Shown here: piece by piece, positions 1 to 9,022 of the stretch
How the letters are laid out: every line of letters starts with the position of its first letter
How positions within the stretch are numbered: the first letter of the stretch is position 1
Assembly (NCBI RefSeq): GCF_022129235.1
Contig: NZ_JADQAI010000007.1
Coordinates: forward strand, 110,535 to 174,534
DNA from: Psychrobacter sp. Ps6
Lineage (GTDB): Bacteria; Pseudomonadota; Gammaproteobacteria; Pseudomonadales; Moraxellaceae
Direction of reading: 5' to 3'
DNA length: 64,000 bases
Notes under the pieces: model-generated
Database searches by the model: none
What the model was told of the DNA's origin: nothing
Seen by the model: the letters and a program-made list of their open reading frames with translations, nothing else
Position numbers and translations under genes: made by a program

Positions 1-49
1 CATACTCATTGGTTAGCTGCTCGGACGTTGTTGATTTATCAGTTAGCAT
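1..49 (-). CDS. urtD: UrtD, urea ABC transporter ATP-binding protein (N-terminal fragment)
   Basis: Only the first 16 codons lie in the window (MLTDKSTTSEQLTNEY, then the left edge). The ATG shares bases with the urtC stop (TAATG), so the two genes are translationally coupled. The fragment itself carries no diagnostic motif. The call rests on position: urtD, an ATPase of the branched-chain amino acid transporter type, follows urtC in known urtABCDE operons. The ATPase would bind the cytoplasmic face of the UrtB/UrtC permease. Confidence 0.75.
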   Translation of the reverse strand, partial: MLTDKSTTSEQLTNEY

Positions 50-1119
50 TACTCTTTCTCCTTTTTAAAGCGGTCGAACAAGCCCATAATGCCATTGGGT
101 AAAAACAACGTGACCACAACGAATAGCCCGCCCAATATCAATAGCCAAAACTCAGGGTAGGCGACCGTAAAGTAGGTTTTTACCGCGTTCACCACACCTG
201 TTCCCAAAATAGCGCCAATTAAGCTGCCTCTACCACCAGTCGCGACCCAAACTGCCATTTCAATGGAGTTTACGGGATTCATTTCACTTGGATTGATAAT
301 GCCGACTTGCGGTACATAGAGCGCGCCTGCGACACCAGCAATGACAGCGGATAATACCCAAGCGGAGAGCTTGTACCATAGCGTGCGATAGCCTAAATAC
401 TGCAAGCGGTTTTCGCTATCGCGAATCGCACCCAATACGCGTCCATAAGGCTGGTTCATTAAATAACGCAGTCCCATGTAAGACACGAGGAGCGCCAAGG
501 CAGTGACAAAACACAGCACCGCACGGGTTGAGGCAGCAGTAATGTCATAACCTAAGAGGGTGGTAAAACCGGTAAAGCCATTATTACCACCGAAGCCTGT
601 TTCGTTACGGAAGAATAGCAACGCTGCGGCATAGACCATTGCTTGGGTGATGATGGAGAAATATACGCCTTTGATCTTGGAGCGAAAGGCAAAGAAGCCA
701 AAGATAAAGGCAATCAGTCCTGGTACTAAGATCACCAATGCCATCGCCCACCAAAAATGCTGCGTGCCAGCCCAATACCACGGCATCTCAGTCCAGCTCA
801 AAAAACGCATAAAATCAGGCAGACCATCGCCAGCAGCCTCACGCGTTAAGTACATACCAAAGGCATAACCACCCAATGCAAAATATAGACCATGTCCCAA
901 GCTCAAAATACCAGCGTAGCCCCAAACGAGGTCTAAAGCCAAAGCCACCATCGCTAATGCCATGATCTTACCAATAAGCGTAATCCAGTAAGCTGAGAGA
1001 TGAAAAGGTGAGGTCTCTGGCATAAGGTGTAGCCAAGGTAATATCAGTAGTATGGCAAAGCATAAACCGATTAAAATGGCGCTGCGCCGCGTGTCAGACA
1101 GTAATTTGGTCAATATCAT
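49..1119 (-). CDS. urtC: UrtC, urea ABC transporter permease
   Basis: Inner-membrane permease subunit that pairs with UrtB to move urea delivered by UrtA. The 356-residue protein is almost entirely hydrophobic helices and belongs to the LivM-like branched-chain permease family. A conserved GGRGSLIG loop near residue 295, where the ATPase docks in this family, is visible. The start is set at 1119 because AAGGAGAC lies just upstream of that ATG; an in-frame start 13 codons earlier would overlap urtB. The gap to urtB is 10 bp and the 3' end overlaps urtD, so this is one operon. Confidence 0.93.
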   Translation of the reverse strand: MILTKLLSDTRRSAILIGLCFAILLILPWLHLMPETSPFHLSAYWITLIGKIMALAMVALALDLVWGYAGILSLGHGLYFALGGYAFGMYLTREAAGDGLPDFMRFLSWTEMPWYWAGTQHFWWAMALVILVPGLIAFIFGFFAFRSKIKGVYFSIITQAMVYAAALLFFRNETGFGGNNGFTGFTTLLGYDITAASTRAVLCFVTALALLVSYMGLRYLMNQPYGRVLGAIRDSENRLQYLGYRTLWYKLSAWVLSAVIAGVAGALYVPQVGIINPSEMNPVNSIEMAVWVATGGRGSLIGAILGTGVVNAVKTYFTVAYPEFWLLILGGLFVVVTLFLPNGIMGLFDRFKKEKE

Positions 1120-1129
1120 AAGAGTCTCC

Positions 1130-2944
1130 TTATTCGACAAAGCGGCCTTTGAGCGCAAATAAACCTTGTGGCCGCTTCTGAATAAACAGAATCACAAGAA
1201 CCAATAACACAATCTTGGCCAATACCGCACCAATGCCAATCTCAAGTACCGTGCCACTGACGCCAAGTCCTAAGGCGGCCAATACCGCGCCCCATACTTG
1301 TCCGACCCCGCCAACGACCACAACCAAAAACGTATCAATAATATACGTCTGACCCAGATCAGGACCCACGTTGCCCACTTGAGCAAGCGCACAACCAGCC
1401 ATACCAGCCAGTCCAGAGCCCAAACCAAATGCCATCATATCGATGCGCGCAGAATGGATACCAACGGCACGTGCCATTTGACGGTTTTGAGTGACGGCGC
1501 GTATAAACAAACCAAAGCGGGTTTTGTTGAGCAAGTACACCAGTAGCGCCACGATGATGACCGTAAATACGATGATGGCAATACGGTTATAAGGCAGTAC
1601 CAAACTTGATGACACTTGATAGGCGCCGCTGAGCCACGCCACATTGCTGACTTCAACGTTTTGCGCGCCAAAAATCATCCGTACCAACTGCATCAGAATG
1701 AGACTCACGCCAAAGGTTGCCAATAGCGTCTCCAGTTCACGACCATATAGCGGACGAATGACAATGCGCTCAATAATCATACCGATAACAGCACTGACTA
1801 AAAATGCAGCGGGAACAGCCGCAAGCAAATACCAGCCAACCATATCTGGCAGATAAGCTTGAAATAAATTTTGCACCATATAAGTGGTATACGCGCCAAT
1901 CATAATCAGCTCACCATGCGCCATATTAATCACGCCAAGCAGTCCAAAAGTAATCGCAAGACCGAGTGCCGCGAGCAGTAAAATACTGGCCGTACTCATC
2001 CCAGTGAAAATATGACCTGTCCATGTGCTTATCTGAATACGGCGTGCCACGCTATCTCTGGCATCAATAAGTGCCGCCTCAAGCGTCGGATCTAAGTTGT
2101 CAGATGCAATGGCAGACTCAATATCGACCAATACCTGCGGGCTGTCGCTGTCAGCGAGTCGATTGACCGCTGCAATCTGAGTAGGTAGGTCGCCATTTTT
2201 GAAATCAATACGCGCCTGTAGTGCAGTTAATGCTTTTTGAACGTTGGCATTGTCTTCGTTTGCGGCGGCTGTTGTGATAATGGCTGGATCAACTTGGTCA
2301 ATATTATCAGCCAAAATATCCACCGCTTGCAGGCGCTGTGCTGGCTTGTCAGACTCGAGCTTTACCTTGGCTTGTCCAAAAATAAGCGCGGATCGTAAGG
2401 CATTGGTCAGGGTGATTTGTGATAGATCACTTGGCCAATCGGTCGTTTCTTTTTTATCAGGATAAGTAAATAGTTGATCCTCTGCGTTGAGTAAATAAGT
2501 CTGTCCGCCGTTGCCTTGATACAGCTCATCATTGGCAATCAACTCAACAAAACTGTCCAAACTCTCAATTGACCCTGGCCAATCGCTTAGCATGGCTTGG
2601 CGCTTACTAAAATCGCCCGCCACAAATTGTTGGATAGCGTCGCCTGATGCAGCAGCTGAGGCTTGTGTAGGCGTAGTCAATGATCGCTCGTTATTTTTGC
2701 GTAGCGTGTCACTGCTATCGGTCATCGACTCTGAGGTGACAATGGCGATATTTGCCGATTGGGAATCGTTATCAGCATGGGCAGTGGCGGTTATGAATAA
2801 CGCCATCAATGCAAGTAACCGTAGCGACGCATAGATGGAAAAACGAGCCGCGTGCCGCATGACTTTACTGACTGATGCTTTTGGACTATTACCATGTTCG
2901 GATGATGTTTGCCCTGCAAACGGGCGTAAAGTATGGCGCTGCAT
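1130..2944 (-). CDS. urtB: UrtB, urea ABC transporter permease with periplasmic N-terminal domain
   Basis: Second permease subunit of the urea importer. Residues 33-57 form a signal peptide ending in TAHA. Residues 58-310 are a soluble region with helical, HEAT-like character that UrtB proteins carry before the membrane part. Residues 310-604 are the LivH-like multi-helix permease, with the GGVGQVWG ATPase-contact loop near residue 545. At 604 residues it is somewhat longer than many UrtB proteins, partly through a Ser/Thr/Asn-rich stretch at about 60-100. AGGGAG sits 8 nt before the chosen ATG. It follows urtA after a 213-nt gap that contains a strong hairpin. Confidence 0.93.
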   Translation of the reverse strand: MQRHTLRPFAGQTSSEHGNSPKASVSKVMRHAARFSIYASLRLLALMALFITATAHADNDSQSANIAIVTSESMTDSSDTLRKNNERSLTTPTQASAAASGDAIQQFVAGDFSKRQAMLSDWPGSIESLDSFVELIANDELYQGNGGQTYLLNAEDQLFTYPDKKETTDWPSDLSQITLTNALRSALIFGQAKVKLESDKPAQRLQAVDILADNIDQVDPAIITTAAANEDNANVQKALTALQARIDFKNGDLPTQIAAVNRLADSDSPQVLVDIESAIASDNLDPTLEAALIDARDSVARRIQISTWTGHIFTGMSTASILLLAALGLAITFGLLGVINMAHGELIMIGAYTTYMVQNLFQAYLPDMVGWYLLAAVPAAFLVSAVIGMIIERIVIRPLYGRELETLLATFGVSLILMQLVRMIFGAQNVEVSNVAWLSGAYQVSSSLVLPYNRIAIIVFTVIIVALLVYLLNKTRFGLFIRAVTQNRQMARAVGIHSARIDMMAFGLGSGLAGMAGCALAQVGNVGPDLGQTYIIDTFLVVVVGGVGQVWGAVLAALGLGVSGTVLEIGIGAVLAKIVLLVLVILFIQKRPQGLFALKGRFVE

Positions 2945-2983
2945 GTGCGGCTCCCTATTTTTACAGACAACAAACCCTTAGCC

Positions 2984-3011
2984 TCTGCTGCTTAGCGGAC
3001 TAAGCAGCAGA
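2984..3011 (-). other. Intercistronic hairpin between urtA and urtB
   Basis: A perfect 12-bp inverted repeat (TCTGCTGCTTAG, loop CGGA, then its complement) lies in the urtA-urtB gap. No T-run follows on the minus strand, so it is not a classical terminator. Such hairpins after a binding-protein gene often protect the 3' end of the upstream message or partly terminate transcription, giving more binding protein than permease. That role is inferred here. Confidence 0.75.
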
Positions 3012-3157
3012 AGTGATGATAAGGTTTTGAGGTGTTTAAAGTTTTGAAAATAAGTGTTGAAAATAAATGTGAAGAGTAGGCGTTGGCTTATTTATTTCAT
3101 TTATCCATCTACCGACTATCTATGCATTTTTCAGTACAACTTTATTTAGGAGACCTT

Positions 3158-4510
3158 TTATTTAGGAATGTATTCACTCCATGGCTGCGCTTGGATAACT
3201 TCTGGCGTTTTGTAAATAATGTCAAATTGACCATCGGTACGAATTTGTCCAATCATCACAGGTTTCCATAAATGATGATTTTCGTCATCCATCTTTAGGG
3301 TGTAGCCAGAAGGTGCATCAAAGGTTTGTCCTGCCATACTAATACGGACTTTATCGACATTGGTGGTGCCTGCTTTTTCGACAGCTTGTTTCCACATATT
3401 GATACCCACATAGGTGGCTTCCATAGGATCATTGGTCACGACTTTGTCAGCATTTGGTAGTTTTTTCTCCAGCGCGTATTGCTTATAGCGTTTGGTGAAA
3501 TCGCTATTGGTTGGGTTTTTGATCGACATAAAATAGTTCCATGCCGCCAAATGACCTTGTAGCAAGCTGGTATCGATACCGCGTAGCTCTTCTTCACCAA
3601 CCGAGAATGCCATGACGGGAATGTCCGAGGCTTTGATACCTTGGTTGGCAAGCTCACGATAAAACGGCACGTTTGAGTCGCCATTAATAGTAGAGATCAC
3701 CGCAGTCTTTTTACCTGTTGAGAATTTCTTAATATTAGAGACGATGGTTTGATAGTTGCTAAAACCAAATGGCGTGTACTCCTCCATGATGTCTGCATCG
3801 GCCACGCCTTTTGATTTCAAAAATGCCTTTAGAATCTGGTTGGTGGTTCGTGGATATACGTAATCCGTACCCAATAATACAAAGCGCTCTGCACCGCCGC
3901 CTTCTTCACTCATCAAATACTCTACCGCTGGAATCGCTTGCTGGTTGGGCGCCGCGCCAGTATAAAAGATGTTTTCTGATTGCTCTTGGCCTTCGTACTG
4001 CACTGGATAGAACATCAAGCCGTTCAGCTCTTCAACCACTGGCAATACTGACTTACGCGATACTGATGTCCAACCACCAAAGATGACATCGACTTTATCT
4101 TGAGTAAGTAGCTGGCGGGCTTTTTCAGCAAACAATGGCCAATCAGAGGCAGGGTCGACGACTACTGGCTCTAGTTGCTTACCGAGTACGCCGCCATTGG
4201 CGTTGATCTCATCAATGGTCATGAGTGCAGTGTCTTTTAGCGAAGTTTCAGAAATGGCCATGGTGCCAGATAGCGAGTGCAAGATGCCCACTTTGATCGT
4301 ATCGCCATCAGCGGCAGGAGTGGTCGTTGTCTGTGTCGTGGTTTCAGCCGTTGTCTCTGTCGATGCCGCAGTTTCGGCAGGCTTTTGACAGCCAGCGAGG
4401 CTCAGACTACCAACGACGGCAATTGCTAGTAACGACAAGCGTGATTTGATTTTGCCGTGTAGGTGAGCGTCAACAAACTGAGGGTTAGCTAAAGTTGGTA
4501 ACGAAAACAT
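3158..4510 (-). CDS. urtA: UrtA, urea-binding lipoprotein
   Basis: High-affinity substrate-binding protein of the urea ABC transporter, tethered outside the inner membrane. A lipobox LAGC puts the acylated Cys at residue 41. A Thr/Ala/Glu-rich spacer follows, then a periplasmic binding fold of the amide/urea type (GILHSLSGTMAISE near its start). The start is the ATG at 4510 because AGGAG lies 6 nt upstream; an ATG two codons earlier would overlap that ribosome site. The N-terminus is long for a lipoprotein (about 40 residues before Cys). It is the first gene of urtABCD, behind a sigma-54-type promoter. Confidence 0.95.
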   Translation of the reverse strand: MFSLPTLANPQFVDAHLHGKIKSRLSLLAIAVVGSLSLAGCQKPAETAASTETTAETTTQTTTTPAADGDTIKVGILHSLSGTMAISETSLKDTALMTIDEINANGGVLGKQLEPVVVDPASDWPLFAEKARQLLTQDKVDVIFGGWTSVSRKSVLPVVEELNGLMFYPVQYEGQEQSENIFYTGAAPNQQAIPAVEYLMSEEGGGAERFVLLGTDYVYPRTTNQILKAFLKSKGVADADIMEEYTPFGFSNYQTIVSNIKKFSTGKKTAVISTINGDSNVPFYRELANQGIKASDIPVMAFSVGEEELRGIDTSLLQGHLAAWNYFMSIKNPTNSDFTKRYKQYALEKKLPNADKVVTNDPMEATYVGINMWKQAVEKAGTTNVDKVRISMAGQTFDAPSGYTLKMDDENHHLWKPVMIGQIRTDGQFDIIYKTPEVIQAQPWSEYIPK

Positions 4511-4569
4511 GGACATCTCCTAAATAGACACAAAAGGTAAAATACTGCTCCTGAACAGTTATTAAGCGT

Positions 4570-4584
4570 TCAAGTTCCGTGCCA
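4570..4584 (-). promoter_or_regulatory. Sigma-54 (RpoN) promoter of urtA
   Basis: Read on the minus strand the sequence is TGGCAC-GGAAC-TTGA, preceded by T. It matches the RpoN consensus TGGCAC-N5-TTGC except for the last base, with exact spacing. Transcription would begin about 12 nt further on, leaving a 5' leader of about 50 nt before urtA. Nitrogen control through NtrC is known for urea uptake in other bacteria and is inferred here. Confidence 0.7.
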
Positions 4585-4655
4585 AGTCAAAAAAGCCAAT
4601 AATCACGTAATAATTGAGCAATAATTAAATATTGTCTGTCATTTTCGTTAATTTA

Positions 4656-4712
4656 GTGCACGATTGTTAATAAGCCGCACCATAACGGGGAAGGAGATAA
4701 AAAATTGGTGCA
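4656..4712. promoter_or_regulatory. Possible NtrC half-sites upstream of urtA
   Basis: GTGCAC (4656-4661), GCACC (4677-4681) and GGTGCA (4707-4712) lie about 75-130 bp upstream of the sigma-54 promoter, where NtrC enhancers usually sit. They match halves of the NtrC consensus TGCACC-N5-GGTGCA, but no full site with standard spacing is present, so this is tentative. Confidence 0.3.
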
Positions 4713-4897
4713 ATGTAAAAAAAAGTCATGGCATAGAAAAGAGCTGACATAAGCACAGAGGTTGCTAAAAGCACTTATTGCTAAAAAGCTGCAAAACGGC
4801 TACGGTAATGCCTATAGAATAGACATTATTTCACATACGTATCTCGTAAATGGATTACGCTGACGCCATGATTGATTTCACTTCTAAGGAAAGATAT

Positions 4898-6553
4898 ATG
4901 AACGCATATTTAACCGAGTGGTCTGGCCTAACAGCTCCTGCTCGCACCTCATCATGGCGCTCGCAACGATCGCGCCTTATGGTTTTGCCACTTGTGCTTG
5001 GTGGCAGTACGGTATTAGGGTTACCCGTCGCCCAAGCGGCCACGAGTAGTATCGAGCAAGTGACGGTTTATCAAGGCTTGGCGAGTGTGACACGTTCATT
5101 GCCGATCACAGGTAGTGGTGAGCAAATCGTTATATTTTCGTGCCTGTCACCTTATATAGATAAAGACAGTTTGAGCGTACAGGCGGTGGGTAATGTCAGT
5201 ATTGGTGAAATCAGTATTGAAGAGTTAACAGGAGAGCAAGCAATCCAGTGCCAATATCAAGGCGATGCCGAGGTGCAAACACAACAAAATACCTTAGCTA
5301 GTATTAATGCGGAATTAGAAGCGGCGCGCTTAGCAAAAGCCTATTTGCAAAATTTGACCACAGTTACGCAACTCAACACCGAAGGGACTATCGCCAACAA
5401 CACACGCGATATAGAGACTCAAGCGGTAAGTCTTAACCAAAAGATTTTGGACATTCAGCAGCGCCAAGCACGCGCCCAAGACGCACTAAATCAGCTCATG
5501 GCAGGCAGCGCCACATCAACCTCCAATAATGTGACACAGGTGAGTGTACGCACTGCCAGTCGCGCGCCAAGTAGCATTAAATTGCATTATCAAGTACAAG
5601 GCGCAGGGTGGGAGCCCACCTATCAGGCACGCCTCAACACCAATAGCGAGCAGCTAAATATCACCGCCTCTGCGATTATCGCCCAACAAACCGGCGAGAA
5701 CTGGACCAACGTTCCTGTCACTCTCAGTACGGCCAATCCCAACCAGCGCGCGACAGGACGACTGCCTCATGTGCCGCGCCTATCACTCTATGAAGAAAAC
5801 CAAAATGTTGAGTATGCAATACCTATGTCGGATAACATGCCTGTCGTAGTATCTGCCAGAGAGGGCTATAGCGACGATTCTAGAGCACCAAATATGGCAC
5901 CACTGCCGAACTTTACGGTCAATAGCCAAAACAAAAACGGTATCATTGAGTATCGCTTGCCGCAGCGAGTGACGATACCCAGTGGTGGCAGGCGAGTGCG
6001 CACTGTCATTGGTGAGCAATCTGGCAGCAGTAAGCTGTGGGTTCGTAGTACCCCAAGCGTTGAGACGGCGGCCTATTGGTACGCATCAGCGCCGTTCTTG
6101 ACGCCAGAGTGGGTAGATGGCTCACTACAGCTGTACCGTGATGACAATTATGTTGGACAATCGCGCTATAACTATCAGATGTTAAAAGAGCAGGGGATTG
6201 GTTTTGGTCGTGATCCAAGCATGATGGTCAAAGAGCTGATCAATGAAGACAAGCAAGGGGAAAAAGGCGTGTTAAACCGTACACAAACCTTAACAACGAC
6301 TAAGGCCTATCAATTTACCAATCAGCATAACCGTCCTGTGCGTTTGCAAGTATTGGGTAGCGAGCCTATCAGCCGTGATGATAGCCTGAAAGTTACGGTC
6401 ACGCACACGCCGCCTGTCACGGAGCGTAATTGGAATGACAATCAAGGCATGGTAGCGTGGGAGTTTAACGTGCCAAGTAAGCAGTCACAGGTGATACGTA
6501 CAACATCCCAAATCAGTTACCCTGCCAATAAAATATTGAGTGGTGATCGATAA
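4898..6553 (+). CDS. Secreted DUF4139/DUF4140 protein
   Basis: A 551-residue exported protein. A signal peptide spans about residues 15-32 and ends near VAQA. Next comes an N-terminal DUF4140-like beta domain (EQVTVYQGLASVTRSLP), a coiled-coil stretch (about residues 90-160, rich in Gln and Ala), and the C-terminal beta-rich DUF4139 domain. It resembles the MuiA family, whose biochemical role is not established. The start is the ATG at 4898, 7 nt after TAAGGAA; an in-frame ATG at 4850 lacks a ribosome site and would spoil the signal peptide. It is divergent from the urt operon and seems monocistronic. Confidence 0.8.
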   Translation: MNAYLTEWSGLTAPARTSSWRSQRSRLMVLPLVLGGSTVLGLPVAQAATSSIEQVTVYQGLASVTRSLPITGSGEQIVIFSCLSPYIDKDSLSVQAVGNVSIGEISIEELTGEQAIQCQYQGDAEVQTQQNTLASINAELEAARLAKAYLQNLTTVTQLNTEGTIANNTRDIETQAVSLNQKILDIQQRQARAQDALNQLMAGSATSTSNNVTQVSVRTASRAPSSIKLHYQVQGAGWEPTYQARLNTNSEQLNITASAIIAQQTGENWTNVPVTLSTANPNQRATGRLPHVPRLSLYEENQNVEYAIPMSDNMPVVVSAREGYSDDSRAPNMAPLPNFTVNSQNKNGIIEYRLPQRVTIPSGGRRVRTVIGEQSGSSKLWVRSTPSVETAAYWYASAPFLTPEWVDGSLQLYRDDNYVGQSRYNYQMLKEQGIGFGRDPSMMVKELINEDKQGEKGVLNRTQTLTTTKAYQFTNQHNRPVRLQVLGSEPISRDDSLKVTVTHTPPVTERNWNDNQGMVAWEFNVPSKQSQVIRTTSQISYPANKILSGDR

Positions 6554-6643
6554 ATGATACTTGCTGAGCAAATCAGTTTTAAGCGATGATGTTTATTTTT
6601 ACCAAAAATCTCGCGCCCAACAAACCATTATAAAAGGAATCCT

Positions 6644-7477
6644 ATGTGTATTGTCGCCATTGCTTGGCAGTTGTTTGACGAGCTGCCATTAGTACTCTTG
6701 TCCAATCGCGATGAGTTTTTGCAGCGTCCGACGGAGCCTCTGCATCAATGGTCTGATCAGCCGATTTATGCAGGGCGTGATAATCAAAGTGGCGGTACGT
6801 GGTTGGGTGTTCATCAGCAAGCGTCACAAACGAAAAAGTCGGAATATTATGAACAAAATGGACGTTGGGCTGCGGTATTAAACTTTCGCGATGGTGTGCA
6901 GGCAGGCATTAATGAGCGTTCTCGTGGTGAGTTGGTCACGCGTTTTTTGACCAGTACGCTCAGTCCGATGGCGTTTGCACGGCAGATTGAATTACAAGCT
7001 TATGCAGGTTTCAATTTGATTATCGGTGACGCTCGGCAAGCGGTAATCGTTAATAATCGCGGTCATGCACCTACGCCACTGCATACAGGTCTACACGTAC
7101 TTTCTAACGGTCAGCCAGAGGACAGTTGGTTTAAGACTGAGCGGTTGCGTGGTCGTTTGCGCCAAGAAGTGCTACCGCTAATTGCTGAGGACAGCGCGGC
7201 TAGCTACTGGCAAGCAGCTGCATTCAATGTGTTGTCAGATAATACCAAGGCACCAGCCGATCAGTTACCAGATACAGGGATGAGCACTGAGCTTGAGCAA
7301 ACCTTATCGTCTGTTTATATTGAGCCTGTGAGCTTTGGCAATACTAATACCAGCAAGCCTACTTATGGCACACGAACACAGAGTATTTTAACTTTGAGGC
7401 AAGAGAAGGAAAAAGGTTCAGAGTTTACCGCGCACATTGTCAGTCGAGAGTATCCGCATTCAGTGGCTAGTGAGTAA
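6644..7477 (+). CDS. NRDE family protein (TANGO2-like)
   Basis: A 277-residue protein starting MCIVAIAW, with the family-defining NRDE motif at about residue 25 (LSNRDEF) and the GGTWLG motif around residue 50. The family (Pfam NRDE, related to eukaryotic TANGO2) has a conserved Cys2 that may become N-terminal after Met removal, as in Ntn hydrolases. Its substrate is not settled. AAAAGGAATCCT precedes the ATG. It stands alone and converges with rppH, sharing a bidirectional terminator. Confidence 0.85.
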   Translation: MCIVAIAWQLFDELPLVLLSNRDEFLQRPTEPLHQWSDQPIYAGRDNQSGGTWLGVHQQASQTKKSEYYEQNGRWAAVLNFRDGVQAGINERSRGELVTRFLTSTLSPMAFARQIELQAYAGFNLIIGDARQAVIVNNRGHAPTPLHTGLHVLSNGQPEDSWFKTERLRGRLRQEVLPLIAEDSAASYWQAAAFNVLSDNTKAPADQLPDTGMSTELEQTLSSVYIEPVSFGNTNTSKPTYGTRTQSILTLRQEKEKGSEFTAHIVSREYPHSVASE

Positions 7478-7557
7478 AAACTTATTATTCAATGTCAGTG
7501 ATAAATTCTACTGATTTCACGAGAACCTATACACCATTATTAAAACCATTCACACAA

Positions 7558-7587
7558 AAAAGCCTGTATCACTGGATACAGGCTTTT
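7558..7587. terminator. Bidirectional terminator between the NRDE gene and rppH
   Basis: A perfect 13-bp stem (AAAAGCCTGTATC, loop ACTG, complement) is flanked by A and T runs, so it can stop transcripts from both convergent genes. Confidence 0.9.
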
Positions 7588-7624
7588 CATTGTTTGTATA
7601 AAAGGTAAAAGGACATTTTAAAAA

Positions 7625-8146
7625 TTAAGACTGAATCAAATGATTGTTTTGCTCAGGAATGATCAGTTCTTGCTTTAAGGGAAGTTCTCGTACCAATTCT
7701 TGTAAGGCGCGACGATAAACACCTCGTTTAAAGTGAATCACTTGTCCGAGTGGATACCAGTAGCTGACCCATTGCCAATGGTCAAATTCAGGTTTCCCTT
7801 CATCAAAGCGGATATGTTGGGTATTCGGCTCATCTAAGCGTAGCAAAAACCATTTTTGTTTTTGCCCAATACATAAGGGATGCTGGCCATGGCGTACGTA
7901 ACGTTTTGGCAGACGATAGCGCAGCCAGTCTTGAGTGACTGCCAATAAGTCCACATGACGCGGATGTAAACCGACCTCTTCCCAGAGTTCGCGATACATT
8001 GCATCCATCGGCGTCTCCCCGCGGTCGATACCACCCTGCGGAAATTGCCAAGCGTTGTGACCAATACGTTTTGCCCACAGAACCTGCCCTTGTGTATTTG
8101 CCAAGATGATGCCGACATTGGCGCGAAAGCCGTCTGCATCTATCAT
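7625..8146 (-). CDS. rppH: RppH, RNA pyrophosphohydrolase
   Basis: Removes pyrophosphate from 5'-triphosphorylated mRNA and so starts RNase E-dependent decay. The Nudix box spans residues 38-60 and has the required Gly38, Arg52, Glu53, Glu56, Glu57 and Gly59. The N-terminus [12 protein letters not shown] aligns with known RppH proteins (E. coli MIDDDGYRPNVG), so the start is placed at 8146, not at an upstream in-frame ATG at 8197. The 173-residue length matches the family. Trp and Arg residues in the [12 protein letters not shown] segment fit RNA 5'-end binding. It appears monocistronic. Confidence 0.95.
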   Translation of the reverse strand: MIDADGFRANVGIILANTQGQVLWAKRIGHNAWQFPQGGIDRGETPMDAMYRELWEEVGLHPRHVDLLAVTQDWLRYRLPKRYVRHGQHPLCIGQKQKWFLLRLDEPNTQHIRFDEGKPEFDHWQWVSYWYPLGQVIHFKRGVYRRALQELVRELPLKQELIIPEQNNHLIQS

Positions 8147-8597
8147 GACTAAACCTTTTAATTTGTTTAAAAATAGCTCGTTTCGAATTAAAACCATGAT
8201 AGCAATCGTAATTATTATAAGGTGATTGTTATCGATATCAGCTCAAAACAAGATTCATTACCGTTATTAAACCAAGAAACAAGCAAAATGTGTAACAGTA
8301 TTTTGCTATAAAATGTTTCACGAGTTTTACCCTTTAAAATCAACTATTTATAAACAGACTTTTGTAGGTTTTTTAAATAAAAATTTAATAAATATCGATG
8401 CGAGTAACGATAGCTGCATAGTGCTCAAATCATTTATTAAAAAAGAGGGTAAAACCAAGAAATTGTTTTCTCACGACACCATAGCCAAACAATGGCTTTA
8501 TAAAATCTTGCTTTGGCTTATGCTACACTAGCAAAGCTGCATATATTTCAAACAATAAAAATAGGCAATATGCCAATTAAAGTAAGGAACATTTACA
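8147..8597. other. AT-rich divergent intergenic region, rppH / OsmC gene
   Basis: About 450 bp of AT-rich DNA between two divergent genes. It must hold both promoters. On the minus strand a TATAAT lies near 8215 in front of rppH, without a good -35. No structured RNA or convincing small gene was recognised. Confidence 0.4.
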
Positions 8598-9011
8598 ATG
8601 TCAGAATCAAAAGCAAGCGTCACATGGCAAGAAAACAAAGCCTTTATGGGCGTGTCACCATCAGGACATAACGTACAAATCGATGCGGACAAAGAAAAGG
8701 GCTCAAGCCCAATGGAGCTAGTCTTACTAGGGCTGGGTGGTTGTGCGAGCTACGATGTGGTGTCAATTCTTCAAAAATCACGTCAAGCAGTGACGGATGT
8801 GCGTTGTGAACTAACTGCGCAACGTGCCGAAACCACACCAGCCGTTTACACCGATATTCACCTGCATTTTGTGGTCACTGGTCAAGACATTAAAGACAAA
8901 CAGGTTGAAAAAGCCATTCATTTATCCGCAGAAAAATACTGCTCAGCCAGTCGCATGCTGGTCGCGGGTGGGGTTAATATCACCCATGATTTTGAAGTGA
9001 TTGCAGGCTAA
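8598..9011 (+). CDS. OsmC family peroxiredoxin-like protein
   Basis: A 137-residue cytoplasmic protein of the OsmC/Ohr fold. Two conserved cysteines, Cys49 (in GLGGCASYD) and Cys115 (in EKYCSASR), are placed as the redox pair used by this superfamily to reduce organic hydroperoxides. Overall layout is closer to the YhfA-like branch (SPMELVLLGLGGCA) than to Ohr, and the physiological substrate of that branch is not firmly known. GTAAGGAAC precedes the ATG. The next gene starts 11 bp after the stop, so the two are probably cotranscribed. Confidence 0.85.
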   Translation: MSESKASVTWQENKAFMGVSPSGHNVQIDADKEKGSSPMELVLLGLGGCASYDVVSILQKSRQAVTDVRCELTAQRAETTPAVYTDIHLHFVVTGQDIKDKQVEKAIHLSAEKYCSASRMLVAGGVNITHDFEVIAG

Positions 9012-9022
9012 GGACTTATATA

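Noticed and set aside
3083..3271. 62-codon plus-strand frame over the urtA end
   Set aside because: Overlaps the conserved C-terminus of UrtA on the other strand and has no ribosome site.
8313..8531. 72-codon frame between rppH and the OsmC gene
   Set aside because: No ribosome site, AT-rich composition and no protein-like pattern; it sits in a region that must hold two promoters.
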